This document shows positions 36,265 to 44,757 of a DNA stretch of 64,000 bases, one piece after another (positions within the stretch are counted from its first letter, which is position 1; each line of letters opens with the position of its first letter). The translations under genes and the position numbers were made by a program. The DNA comes from JADCRZ01 sp039921525 (GTDB lineage: Bacteria > Bacteroidota > Bacteroidia > Chitinophagales > Chitinophagaceae), in contig JBDSBP010000197.1 of assembly GCA_039921525.1 (NCBI GenBank), forward strand, positions 1 to 64,000. The letters are read 5' to 3'. The notes under the pieces are model-generated. The model was given only the letters and a program-made list of their open reading frames with translations. It did not search any database and was not told the DNA's origin.

Positions 36265-37254
36265 CAAAAACGGCATTAAGGCCTTTATAAAGCGATCGAA
36301 TGACTGAATATGAGGCAAGTGGCCTGTGTTTTCAATTTCTGCCAGTTTTGCCCCCTTAATTTTTCGAGCGGTTAGTTTACCAAGTTCGGGATATTTTCCC
36401 ATGGTCTTTCTCACTTCTTCAGGCATCAGGTTCTTACCCAGTGCCGTACGGTCGTTTTGCCCGATGATCAGCAGGGTAGGGCATTTAATTAGTTCAAATT
36501 CATACAATACCGGCTGAGTGAAAATCATATCATAAATTAAGGCTGAATTCCAGGCAATTTTCGGGTAATCAGGATGAATGGTCCACCCTGCCTGCAGGTT
36601 TAGCCATTTATCATATGCGGTATCCCAATTGCCACCGTAGTAATTTTCCTGCTGGTATTTCTTAATGGCTGCATAGTTTTGTTTAAGTTCAAATTTATAC
36701 CAGTCGTCTACCGATTGATAAGGAACGTTCAGTTTCCAGTCTTCCAGTCCCAGCGGGTCTTCCAGGATGAGTTTTTCCGTCATTTGCGGATACATCAGCG
36801 TAAAGCGTGTAGCAAGCATGCCTCCCATGGAATGTCCCAGGACGACCAGGCTTTTTATTCCTAATGAATCGAGCAGTGCCTTCGTGTTTTGCGCCAATAA
36901 CTGAAATGAATATTGAATGCGATTGGGCTTGCTGGATTTACCAAAGCCAACCTGGTCAGGAATGATTACCCGGAAGCCATTTTCACATAACACACGTGCT
37001 GTAGTTTCCCAATACCATCCGTTAAAGTTTTTTCCATGTAGCAACATAATAGTTTTACCGTTTGATTTTAATGGCGGCAGGTCCATGTACGCCATCTTCA
37101 ATGTTTCATCCTGGTTGGTTATTGTAATAAAACTGACAGGGAACGGATAGGAAACATTTGCCATGTTCATATCAATCGGTTTAATGGTGGATTCCTGGCT
37201 GAAACAATTAGTGGCACCAGGAATGATTAGAAAGAGGAAGAGGTATCGAATCAT
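36256..37254 (-). CDS. Secreted alpha/beta hydrolase
   Basis: From ATG 37254 (MIRYLFLFLIIPGATNCFSQ) there is a signal peptide; GTG 37260 is a less likely start. The mature protein of about 310 residues is an alpha/beta hydrolase. It has the oxyanion motif LLHGKNFNGWYW, nucleophile elbow LGHSMGGMLA, an acidic residue in IIGQNDRTALG and His in ENTGHLPHIQ. It resembles periplasmic proline-iminopeptidase/epoxide-hydrolase-like proteins, but the substrate cannot be told. It is convergent with the HsdR_N gene and lies behind a divergent DUF6807 gene. Confidence 0.85.
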   Translation of the reverse strand: MIRYLFLFLIIPGATNCFSQESTIKPIDMNMANVSYPFPVSFITITNQDETLKMAYMDLPPLKSNGKTIMLLHGKNFNGWYWETTARVLCENGFRVIIPDQVGFGKSSKPNRIQYSFQLLAQNTKALLDSLGIKSLVVLGHSMGGMLATRFTLMYPQMTEKLILEDPLGLEDWKLNVPYQSVDDWYKFELKQNYAAIKKYQQENYYGGNWDTAYDKWLNLQAGWTIHPDYPKIAWNSALIYDMIFTQPVLYEFELIKCPTLLIIGQNDRTALGKNLMPEEVRKTMGKYPELGKLTARKIKGAKLAEIENTGHLPHIQSFDRFIKALMPFLLQ

Positions 37255-37360
37255 TTTCACTGCTGTTTAGAAATTAGCGAATACACTACTTAAACAAAAA
37301 GAATGCCTCCGACAGGTCAGAGTTCAAGCACCAGGATAATCGTGCAATTCAAAAGTTTGA

Positions 37361-37411
37361 TAGTTTTAAAGTTCAGGGTTAACTTTAAACTTTAAACCTG
37401 GAACTTAAAAT
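37361..37411. repeat. ACTTTAA-class heptamers upstream of the DUF6807 gene
   Basis: Copies of AACTTTAAACTTTAAAC run right before the gene start at 37429. Inverted TTTTAAAGTTCAGGGTT copies lie at the left end, again forming a bracketed pair as upstream of purQ. Confidence 0.6.
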
Positions 37412-37428
37412 TAAACAGCGTTGCTATT

Positions 37429-38472
37429 ATGAAAAGAGTTAAAACTTGCCTGGTTACTTTCGCAGTAATTCAAATACTTTCAACTATGGGCCTCTATGGC
37501 CAGGAAGCCGTTACATTTGTTCAGAAAGCCGGTGAACATAAAGTGGATGTTATGATTGGTGGAAAATTTTTTACGTCTTATTTATATCCTAACACCATCG
37601 AAAAGCCGGTTTTATTCCCGCTTCAAACAGCTTCCGGTGTTTTGGTAAGCCGTGGGTTCCCATTAAATCCAAGACCAAATGAAAGAACGGATCATCCTCA
37701 TCACATAGGCATTTGGTTTAATTATGGAGATGTAAACGGGCTTGATTTCTGGAATAATTCATACGCAATACCTGAAAGCGCCAAATCTAAATATGGTAGT
37801 ATTAAACATCAGAAGGTTGTAAAAGTGGAAGATGGAAAAAATAGTGGAAAATTAACAGTCACTGCAAATTGGGTAGATATTAAAGGGAAAGTCTTGATGA
37901 AAGAGCAGACTACATTTATTTTCAGTGGAGACGCCCATCACAGGGTAATTGATAGAATTGCTACTCTTACCGCTCAGCAGGAAAAAGTAAACATGAAAGA
38001 TAACAAGGAGGGCTTACTCGGTATACGTGTTACCCGCGAACTGGAGATACCAGCAGACAAACCTGAAATATTCACCGATGCCCAGGGAAATCCCACTAAG
38101 GTTGCCGTATTGAATAATGAAGGTGTAACAGGAAATTTTTTAACCAGTAATGGTAAAACAGGTAACGATGTCTGGGGTACCCGTGGAAAATGGTGCCTGA
38201 TGTATGGCAAGAAAAATAATGAGCCCGTATCCATTGCAATTATCGATCATCCTGGTAATGCTGGTTACCCCACCTATTGGCACGCGCGTGGTTATGGACT
38301 ATTTGCCGCCAATAACCTGGGACAGGAAGCATTAAGCGGGGGAAAAGAGAAACTGAATTTTTCAGTAGAGCCCGGAAAATCCGTTACGTTCAGGTACCGG
38401 GTAGTAATAACGAATGGATCTACGCCAACCAGCGCTGAACTTGATAAAATGGCGGTAGATTTTTCGAAATGA
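37429..38472 (+). CDS. Secreted DUF6807/PmoA-family protein
   Basis: The 347-residue protein has a signal peptide (ends MGLYGQ). The body is that of the DUF6807 family, often annotated PmoA although it is not methane monooxygenase. Hallmarks are FFTSYLYPNTIEKPVLFPL, the histidine-rich ERTDHPHHIGIWFNYGDVNG and YPTYWHARGYGLFAANNLG. In Bacteroidota it frequently accompanies polysaccharide or sugar-acid utilisation. Its fold is beta-sandwich-like and a carbohydrate-related function is likely but unproven. Monocistronic here. The leader consists of 7-bp repeats. Confidence 0.85.
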   Translation: MKRVKTCLVTFAVIQILSTMGLYGQEAVTFVQKAGEHKVDVMIGGKFFTSYLYPNTIEKPVLFPLQTASGVLVSRGFPLNPRPNERTDHPHHIGIWFNYGDVNGLDFWNNSYAIPESAKSKYGSIKHQKVVKVEDGKNSGKLTVTANWVDIKGKVLMKEQTTFIFSGDAHHRVIDRIATLTAQQEKVNMKDNKEGLLGIRVTRELEIPADKPEIFTDAQGNPTKVAVLNNEGVTGNFLTSNGKTGNDVWGTRGKWCLMYGKKNNEPVSIAIIDHPGNAGYPTYWHARGYGLFAANNLGQEALSGGKEKLNFSVEPGKSVTFRYRVVITNGSTPTSAELDKMAVDFSK

Positions 38473-38579
38473 GAAAGTCTGACATTTGATTTGTATGATG
38501 AAATAATTAACCTGATTATTCGCCAGTCAAATAACGACAGCGACGGGATTCGATCAATTCGTAATTGGTTCTCCTTCCA

Positions 38580-39998
38580 CTAAGGGAAAATCCCGAGTTC
38601 CGCATAAGAAGTTGCTACCTTATTAATCGCGCATAGATAAGCAGCGGTGCGCATGTCGGGGATGCCTGGATGAGCTTTCCAGATATCCATAATTTCCCTG
38701 GTGGCGGCGGTCATGGTTTCTTCCAGGCCGCTTCTTACAAGATCTACTTCATCCGCACCGTGCATAATAAAATCCCTTTCTTTTCCCGAGACCTGCTTGC
38801 CGGTTAACTCTTCAATCTGGCCCAAAATATGAGCGTTCATATTCTCCGTAAAGCGTTTCTCCATACGTCCATAACGAACATGGCTGAGGTTTTTAAGCCA
38901 TTCAAAGTAAGATACCGTTACGCCACCTGCATTCAAATACATATCAGGCACCACTAAAACATTACGCCTGATAAATTCTTCGTCTGCTTCAGGCGTTATC
39001 GGCCCGTTAGCAGCTTCGCCAATTATTTTTGCTTTTACCCGCGGTGCGTTTGCAGCATTTATTACATTTTCCAGCGCAGCAGGTATTAAAATATCGCAAT
39101 CCATTTCCAGCGCATCATCGGTTGATTCGAAATTGTTTGCTCCGGGAAAATTTAAAATAGACCCACTTACCTTACGATGATTAAAAACTGCATCTACATC
39201 AAACCCGTCATTATTCCAGATAGCACCTTCGAATTCGGCCAAACCTACAATTTTAGCACCTGCCTGTTGAAAGAAGATGGCGGTATGATAGCCCACATTC
39301 CCTAAACCCTGAACTGCGACCCGTTTACCCTCCACTCCTGTTTTCAGTCCCAGCCTGGTCATCACATCAGACATGTTGCAAACTTCACGTAAACCATAAA
39401 AAACCCCAAGGCCTGTAGCCTCTCTCCGTCCACGAACCCCACCCTGCGATACAGCCTTGCCGGTAACGCAACCCATAGCATCTATTTCACCCGGCCGCAT
39501 ACTCATATAAGTATCCAGTATCCAGGACATTTCTCTTTCTCCCGTTCCATAGTCCGGTGCAGGCACGTCGATACCGGGACCAATAAAATTCTTTTTAATT
39601 AATTCAGCGGTATAACGACGGGTTATTTTTTCAAGCTCGTATGCGCTATATTTCTTTGGATCGATAGTAATGCCGCCTTTGGCGCCTCCAAAAGGCACAT
39701 TTACAATGGCGCATTTGTAAGTCATTAAGGCTGCCAGGGCCATTACCTCATCGAGGTTTACAGACAAAGCGAAACGGATACCGCCCTTGCAGGGAGTTTT
39801 ATGGTGTGAATGCTGAACCCGGTAGGCTTTAATAACCTCGATCTTATCGCCGATCTTTACAGGAAAATGCATCCGGTAAACGGAATTACATTGTTTGATC
39901 TGTTCTAAAATACCGGCATCCCAACTGGTAAAGGCTGCAGCTTTATCAAAACTTTTTTCCACAGAAGCAAAAAAACTGTATTCTTGTTGACCTGACAT
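38580..39998 (-). CDS. gdhA: Glutamate dehydrogenase (Glu/Leu/Phe/Val dehydrogenase family)
   Basis: The 472-residue enzyme interconverts glutamate with 2-oxoglutarate and ammonia. Visible family features are HHKTPCKGGIRFA with the catalytic lysine, the PFGGAKGGI glycine-rich segment, VPAPDYGTGEREMSWI with the catalytic aspartate, and VQGLGNVGYHTAIFF for the nucleotide. The overall length and the N-terminal SVEKSFDKAAAF match the Bacteroidota-type enzyme. NAD or NADP preference is not clear from the visible dinucleotide motif. Monocistronic; a GCTATCA repeat remnant lies just upstream of its start. Confidence 0.93.
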   Translation of the reverse strand: MSGQQEYSFFASVEKSFDKAAAFTSWDAGILEQIKQCNSVYRMHFPVKIGDKIEVIKAYRVQHSHHKTPCKGGIRFALSVNLDEVMALAALMTYKCAIVNVPFGGAKGGITIDPKKYSAYELEKITRRYTAELIKKNFIGPGIDVPAPDYGTGEREMSWILDTYMSMRPGEIDAMGCVTGKAVSQGGVRGRREATGLGVFYGLREVCNMSDVMTRLGLKTGVEGKRVAVQGLGNVGYHTAIFFQQAGAKIVGLAEFEGAIWNNDGFDVDAVFNHRKVSGSILNFPGANNFESTDDALEMDCDILIPAALENVINAANAPRVKAKIIGEAANGPITPEADEEFIRRNVLVVPDMYLNAGGVTVSYFEWLKNLSHVRYGRMEKRFTENMNAHILGQIEELTGKQVSGKERDFIMHGADEVDLVRSGLEETMTAATREIMDIWKAHPGIPDMRTAAYLCAINKVATSYAELGIFP

Positions 39999-40017
39999 GT
40001 ACTATAATTTTATGGGT

Positions 40018-40050
40018 TAGCTATCAGCCTTCAGCGATTAGCTTTGGCCG
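40018..40050. repeat. GCTATCA-class repeat with CTTTGG core remnant
   Basis: GCTATCAGCCTTCAGCGATT followed by AGCTTTGGCC. It matches the heptamer-plus-CTTTGG start of the element seen at 16219 and 59513 but lacks its GATGTCACA part. Confidence 0.55.
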
Positions 40051-40117
40051 GCTGCAACTCGTTTGTTTATTAGTTTTCAGCCGTCATGTGAAATTTATAG
40101 ATTTCACTATCTGCCAG

Positions 40118-40351
40118 TTATTTTAATTCCTTCTCCATCTTCCTGATCTTTTTATCAAGACTAGCCAGGTATAGAAATAATCCCAATAAAATTGTTAATA
40201 CTACAGCTACAACCACATAGATTTTACCATTGGAACGCATTCCTACTGCCATTCCCGGGGAATCACCCATTGCCCCATTAGTTTGTGCAAAACTAGTTGC
40301 ACTCAATAACAATGAATACGTACAAAAGAGTACAAAATATATTTTTTTCAT
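40118..40351 (-). CDS. CcmD-like small membrane protein
   Basis: The ATG at 40351 overlaps the ccmC stop by one base (TAATG), giving a 77-residue protein with a signal-like first helix (MKKIYFVLFCTYSLLLSATS), a second helix (VYVVVAVVLTILLGLFLYLA-like, about residues 46-66) and a short charged tail (SLDKKIRKMEKELK). The longer frame to 40429 lies inside ccmC and is unlikely. Size, final basic coiled tail and position behind ccmC fit the CcmD family, which helps deliver haem to CcmE. Confidence 0.7.
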   Translation of the reverse strand: MKKIYFVLFCTYSLLLSATSFAQTNGAMGDSPGMAVGMRSNGKIYVVVAVVLTILLGLFLYLASLDKKIRKMEKELK

Positions 40352-41034
40352 TAACTGGTTAATTTCTTTTCTTCCATTGTTTTTAATCTTACACGTAGCG
40401 TTGTAATCCATAAACCCAGTATTATCCATCCTAAGACAGCCGGCCAGAAGACTTTTCTCATTGTTGGATCAAGGTCTTTTTCGCTTAATCCTGGATTACC
40501 TTCCACTCCCTTGCCGCCAGGATGAAGTGATTCTACCAAACGAGGTAAAATCATCACCATCGGCACATAAATACAATATGCAAAAATATTGTATACTGCC
40601 GCTATGCGACCTCTTTTATCTATATCTGTCATGGAATTCCTAAGAACAAAATACGCCAGGTAAATGAGTAAAGCAATTGCCGCACCCAGTTGCTTGGGAT
40701 CATTACTCCAGGGCGCACCCCAGGTATAATTTGCCCAGATGGCACCGGTGATCAAACCCAGGGCGCCAAACACGATGCCAGTCCTCGCAAATTCAGCCGC
40801 GTAAATGTCACTATTAATTTTGTTGCTTCTTAAATATATTATCGAATATACCAGGGAAATAGTGATGAGTACCAACTGGCTGAACCACATGGGCACGTGA
40901 AAAAACAAGTTACGACTGGTTTCAAAAAGGTTGCCGATATCAGGCACAGGGATCAGGAAACCTGCGATAACTGCATAAATTAATAAAATGACCCCTGTTA
41001 TTTTCCACCAGGATTGGCGTAGCATAATTAGCAT
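40351..41034 (-). CDS. ccmC: Cytochrome c maturation haem-handling protein CcmC
   Basis: The 227-residue protein has six membrane helices and belongs to the haem-handling proteins of system I cytochrome c maturation. The periplasmic tryptophan-rich segment reads WANYTWGAPWSNDPKQ, a degenerate form of the classical WGxxWxWD motif with Asn where Trp is usual. Conserved histidines are seen in LFFHVPMW near residue 45 and ESLHPGG near residue 170. It is followed by a ccmD-like gene and preceded by ccmB. ccmA, ccmE and ccmF are absent from the window. In Bacteroidota these genes are often dispersed. Confidence 0.85.
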   Translation of the reverse strand: MLIMLRQSWWKITGVILLIYAVIAGFLIPVPDIGNLFETSRNLFFHVPMWFSQLVLITISLVYSIIYLRSNKINSDIYAAEFARTGIVFGALGLITGAIWANYTWGAPWSNDPKQLGAAIALLIYLAYFVLRNSMTDIDKRGRIAAVYNIFAYCIYVPMVMILPRLVESLHPGGKGVEGNPGLSEKDLDPTMRKVFWPAVLGWIILGLWITTLRVRLKTMEEKKLTS

Positions 41035-41035
41035 T

Positions 41036-41063
41036 CAAAGTTTAAAGTTCAGAAAGTTTGAGA
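41036..41063. repeat. TTTAAAG-class heptamer copies between ccmC and ccmB
   Basis: CAAAGTTTAAAGTTCAGAAAGTTTGAG is a short degenerate member of the repeat class found upstream of purQ and the DUF6807 gene. Confidence 0.4.
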
Positions 41064-41252
41064 TCCCGGAAGTTGAAAGCTCTTTTGTTCTGTTGCTCAT
41101 TGAATTTGAATTCAGACCATTAAAACCCTCGAACTTCGGCTTTTCGAATTTGAAAAAGCAAAAATAGGGGAAAGGGACAATAAGTTTGGTTAAGTTCTAA
41201 GTTCCTGGTCTAGGCTGCATCGCTTTAAAGAAATTTTATCGGTTTAGAGGTT

Positions 41253-41903
41253 TTAATCTTTCCATAAAAAAGGGAATAAAATGATAGCCAGCGTAATTAT
41301 TAATATGTCCAGCGCAGCCAGTAATAAAATAATCTGGTTATAACCTCCCTGCAAAACATCACTAAACGCCGTGTTAGACAGGCGCATCAGCAATAATATC
41401 TGTGGAATGATCAAAGGAAATCCTAAAATTGCCATCAGGGCGGCACTTTGTTGCGCCCGGGCTGCAATGGCGGAAAGAAAAGTGAAAACAAGACTTAGCC
41501 CAAATCCTCCGAAACTTGCTATCGCAAAAAATTTAAGCGAATGCTCCAGGGGATTTCCTAATAACAACTGGAATAATAAAAGGCTGAGCAGGCTCATAAG
41601 GATCATCAGCAATACATTAAAGATCAGTTTTGATATAATAAAATCCCGTGCACCGGCTATCGAATAAAAATATAACATACGCCCCTTACCTTCCTGCAAG
41701 AAGCTTTTAGCAACTGCATTTACACAAACAAACAGTTGAATCATCCAGAATAAACCATTCCATACAAAAGCTTCTGGCTGTCCCATCGCCAGGTATAATA
41801 CAAATATGGTGGAAGCCACGTATAATATTATGCCATAAAACGTATATTGCTGGCGGATTTCCAGTAAAAGATCTTTTTTAAAAAGAGCGATGATTTTGTT
41901 CAT
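41253..41903 (-). CDS. ccmB: Haem exporter permease CcmB
   Basis: The 216-residue protein begins MNKIIALFKKDLLLEIRQQY and has six hydrophobic segments. The family pieces FWMIQLFVCVNAVAKSFLQE and GFPLIIPQILLLMRLS are visible. CcmB is the membrane part of the CcmAB(C) transporter of cytochrome c maturation. The ATPase CcmA does not adjoin it, so it must be encoded elsewhere. A 218-base spacer with a weak repeat separates it from ccmC on the same strand. Confidence 0.87.
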   Translation of the reverse strand: MNKIIALFKKDLLLEIRQQYTFYGIILYVASTIFVLYLAMGQPEAFVWNGLFWMIQLFVCVNAVAKSFLQEGKGRMLYFYSIAGARDFIISKLIFNVLLMILMSLLSLLLFQLLLGNPLEHSLKFFAIASFGGFGLSLVFTFLSAIAARAQQSAALMAILGFPLIIPQILLLMRLSNTAFSDVLQGGYNQIILLLAALDILIITLAIILFPFLWKD

Positions 41904-41931
41904 GAATTAGAAATCTAAAATATCACATTAC

Positions 41932-42498
41932 TTATTGAAGATAATAACAATGCCTGCATCTTGGTTCATACAGGTCTCTTTCTCCAAGCAAAAGCTGTTT
42001 ATCATGTTCCGACTTTCGGTATGAGTAGTTGGCGATGTTTCCACATTTCACACAAATGGCATGTAACTTGGTAATGTAATCTGCCTTTGCTAAAAGAAAA
42101 GGCATCTGGCCAAAGGGCTTCCTGGAGAAGTCCATATCAAGGCCGGCTACAATAACGCGGGTACCGCGCAAAGCTAACTGATCGCATACTTCGGGTAAAA
42201 GATCGTCAAAGAACTGAGCCTCGTCTATGCCAATTACATCAACATCGCTGGCAAGTAACAGGATGGTTTGTGAATTATCAATAGGAGTTGATTGAATTAT
42301 ATTTTCATCATGTGATACAATATTTTGTGTGTGAAAACGTATATCTATAGCAGGCTTAAAGATTTCCACCTTCAGGTTGGCAATTTTGGCCCGTTTTAGC
42401 CTCCGGATCAATTCTTCTGTTTTACCGGAAAACATTGAACCACAGATAACCTCTATCCACCCCCTGCGCTCACCGTATAATGTTGGTTCTATAAACAT
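41932..42498 (-). CDS. tdk: Thymidine kinase
   Basis: This 188-residue type II thymidine kinase phosphorylates thymidine with ATP in the salvage pathway. Walker A GSMFSGKT occupies residues 20-27 and the Walker-B-like DEAQFFDD lies near 92-99. The lasso region RGTRVIVAGLDMDFSRKPFG is present. A zinc ribbon is formed by CVKCGN and the C-terminal CRHCY. The length is standard. A TACATTTG at 42554-42561 on the coding strand is a candidate -7 box. Confidence 0.95.
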   Translation of the reverse strand: MFIEPTLYGERRGWIEVICGSMFSGKTEELIRRLKRAKIANLKVEIFKPAIDIRFHTQNIVSHDENIIQSTPIDNSQTILLLASDVDVIGIDEAQFFDDLLPEVCDQLALRGTRVIVAGLDMDFSRKPFGQMPFLLAKADYITKLHAICVKCGNIANYSYRKSEHDKQLLLGERDLYEPRCRHCYYLQ

Positions 42499-42553
42499 GT
42501 AAAATATTTAGTTATATTTAATGTTATAACTTTATAAATATTGCGTTTTATTT

Positions 42554-42561
42554 CAAATGTA
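42554..42561 (-). promoter_or_regulatory. Possible -7 promoter element of tdk
   Basis: The minus strand reads TACATTTG, matching TAnnTTTG, 55 bases ahead of the tdk start. No -33 TTTG at the normal spacing is seen. Confidence 0.3.
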
Positions 42562-42570
42562 GCATAACAT

Positions 42571-43284
42571 ATGGAAAGAATAAGAGCCCTGATTAATAAA
42601 TTGCACGAGCAATCAGAACAAAACGCCGATGCTTCCGTATTAACAGTAACTGTTCAAATGTTACAGGCAGAGCTGGCTCAGAGGTTAGCATCTACACCCA
42701 AACAAGTGGGAACTTCAAAAGTAGCAGTCATGATGCCCTCTTCCAACAAAGTAGCATTTGCATTGAGAGAAGACATTGATGAACCGGTTAAACAACCGGC
42801 GTATATGGAAACCGCGAAGAAGGTTACAGAATCAGCAAAAAGAATAACGGAGAATGAATTTCAAACTCCGGAAAATAAAAAGCAGGATCAGTCACGCTGG
42901 TTATTTGATCCCATGGATGATGTGCCCACCCTTGCTCATCAGAAACAATTCAGGGAAATGAATGATGTATTTGGAGAAAAGGTTTCTTCTTTGAATGACA
43001 GGCTCAAAACCGAGAAAAAGGAACTTGCGACTGTATTGACCGAAGGCCCGGTAAGGGATCTTAAAAAAGCCATTGGAATTAATGACCGCTTTGTATTTCT
43101 AAGTGAACTATTCCGTGGCGATGAGGCTATGTATGAACGTAGTTTAAAAACCATTAATAACTTCCGTATATATCCCGAAGCAGAATACTGGATTGAACGG
43201 GAGCTGAAAGTGAAACTGGGTTGGGATGAAAATAAAGAGACTGTTAAACACTTCCGCCATTTGGTGAGAAGACGTTTTACGTGA
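42571..43284 (+). CDS. Conserved Bacteroidota protein of unknown function
   Basis: The 237-residue soluble protein has an N-terminal helical part (1-45), a polar low-complexity middle (60-150) and a conserved-looking C-terminal part (165-237). The latter contains AIGINDRFVFLSELFRGDEA and YPEAEYWIERELKVKLGWDE. I know that tail from Bacteroidota hypothetical proteins but no function is established. Its TGA stop is followed directly by a GCTATCA array, and it is divergent from tdk. Confidence 0.7.
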   Translation: MERIRALINKLHEQSEQNADASVLTVTVQMLQAELAQRLASTPKQVGTSKVAVMMPSSNKVAFALREDIDEPVKQPAYMETAKKVTESAKRITENEFQTPENKKQDQSRWLFDPMDDVPTLAHQKQFREMNDVFGEKVSSLNDRLKTEKKELATVLTEGPVRDLKKAIGINDRFVFLSELFRGDEAMYERSLKTINNFRIYPEAEYWIERELKVKLGWDENKETVKHFRHLVRRRFT

Positions 43285-43330
43285 GCTATCAGCTATCAGC
43301 TATCAGCTATCAGCTATCAGCTATCAGCTA
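43285..43330. repeat. Tandem heptamer array (GCTATCA)6
   Basis: Six perfect copies start immediately after the stop codon of the upstream gene and end in the short spacer before the convergent Kdo transferase gene. Confidence 0.9.
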
Positions 43331-43376
43331 ATTTTAGTGCCAATAAAATTAAGAATTTATAATTAACCATTAACCA

Positions 43377-44666
43377 TTAACAATTATTCTCTACAATAAA
43401 ATTTACTATCTTTTCTTTAGCTCCCCTTTTTAAATACACATAACTTTTTGCTGATTCACCTGCCTTCGTGTATTCGTGATTACTGCGTAGGAGTATGTGA
43501 AATACTTCTTCCAGCTCCAGCGCATTGTCGATGCTGAAAGCACCTCCGCATTCCAGCAATTCTACAGCTTCAACAAATTTTTCATATACCGGTCCAAACA
43601 CTACAGGTTTTCCATACGCCGCTGCCTCCAGTACATTATGCACCCCATCGTCTCCAAAGCCACCGCCGATATAGGCAATAGTTGCATACTTATATAAACG
43701 AGCCAACATGCCGATATTATCAATTATTAAAATGTTGGGTAAGGAAGATCCTTCAGAAGTTTTACCTGGCGGTGCCATGTTGCCTGTTTTTAACAGCTGT
43801 TCCCATTCAGTATAAAAAATTGAATGATGAAATAATTTTTTAATCTCCTGCAAATGCGGAGCATCTATTTCATGAGGGGCAATAATAACCTTAATTTCAG
43901 GATGAGTATTGGCAAAATGATCCAGTTCTTCTTCATCATCCGGCCAGGTGCTTCCCGCGACAATCACCTCCCGTTCGCCGCAGAAGGTATCAATGCCAGG
44001 GATCGACTTAAACTGTCCGGCAATGTCAATTACCCGGTCGAACCTGGTATCACCACTTACTGTTACATTACCTGACAGGCCGATAGTGCCTAATAATTTT
44101 TTCGATTCAATTGTCTGCACAAAAAAGTGAGAGAAGCACCATAACATATCCCGATATAAATGACCATGCCATTTGAAAAACAATTGATCCTTCCTGAAAA
44201 TACCCGATATAAGCAGGACAGGAATAGCTCGTTTTTTTAATTGGGTAAGATAATAATACCAATATTCATATTTAACCCATAATACCAGGTTGGGTTTTAT
44301 AATATCTATAAATGACCGGGCATTTTGGTAAGAATCCAATGGCAGGTAAAAAATATGATCTGCGCCTTCGTAGTTTTTTCTTATTTCATACCCCGATGCA
44401 GAAAAAAAAGTAAGCACGATGCAAACATTGGGTTTAATTTTCCTCATTTCCTCTAAAACGGGTCTTCCCTGTTCAAATTCTCCCAGGGAAGCACAATGCA
44501 TCCATATAACTTCAGAAGGTGGTCGATCCCTCACCGCTGCCCTTATTTTTCTTAAGATATTTTTGCGCCCGCGCACCCAAAGCCTTGCCTTGGAGTTCCA
44601 TGGGCTAACAAAAATAATCCCTGTTCTGTACAGAACCAGGAAAAGATTGTAGACTGCTAATCCCAA
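43377..44666 (-). CDS. waaA: 3-deoxy-D-manno-octulosonic acid (Kdo) transferase
   Basis: The 429-residue GT30 enzyme adds Kdo to lipid A precursors at the inner membrane. An N-terminal membrane-proximal segment (GLAVYNLFLVLYRTGIIF) is followed by the donor-independent half with VIWMHCASLGEFEQGRPVLE, the family signature. The C-terminal nucleotide-sugar half has IAYIGGGFGDDGVHNVLEAA. The start is TTG at 44666: the frame stays open only a few codons more and contains no ATG. It shows the organism makes lipopolysaccharide and heads the sugar-nucleotide genes that run divergently from it. Confidence 0.93.
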   Translation of the reverse strand: MGLAVYNLFLVLYRTGIIFVSPWNSKARLWVRGRKNILRKIRAAVRDRPPSEVIWMHCASLGEFEQGRPVLEEMRKIKPNVCIVLTFFSASGYEIRKNYEGADHIFYLPLDSYQNARSFIDIIKPNLVLWVKYEYWYYYLTQLKKRAIPVLLISGIFRKDQLFFKWHGHLYRDMLWCFSHFFVQTIESKKLLGTIGLSGNVTVSGDTRFDRVIDIAGQFKSIPGIDTFCGEREVIVAGSTWPDDEEELDHFANTHPEIKVIIAPHEIDAPHLQEIKKLFHHSIFYTEWEQLLKTGNMAPPGKTSEGSSLPNILIIDNIGMLARLYKYATIAYIGGGFGDDGVHNVLEAAAYGKPVVFGPVYEKFVEAVELLECGGAFSIDNALELEEVFHILLRSNHEYTKAGESAKSYVYLKRGAKEKIVNFIVENNC

Positions 44667-44757
44667 AGTTTTGATGATGGTAATTTATGGCAAATCTAAA
44701 ATCAATCTTTCACCCTACCTATATTTTATTATTTTTGCGTTTTTTAAAATAGGTTAT

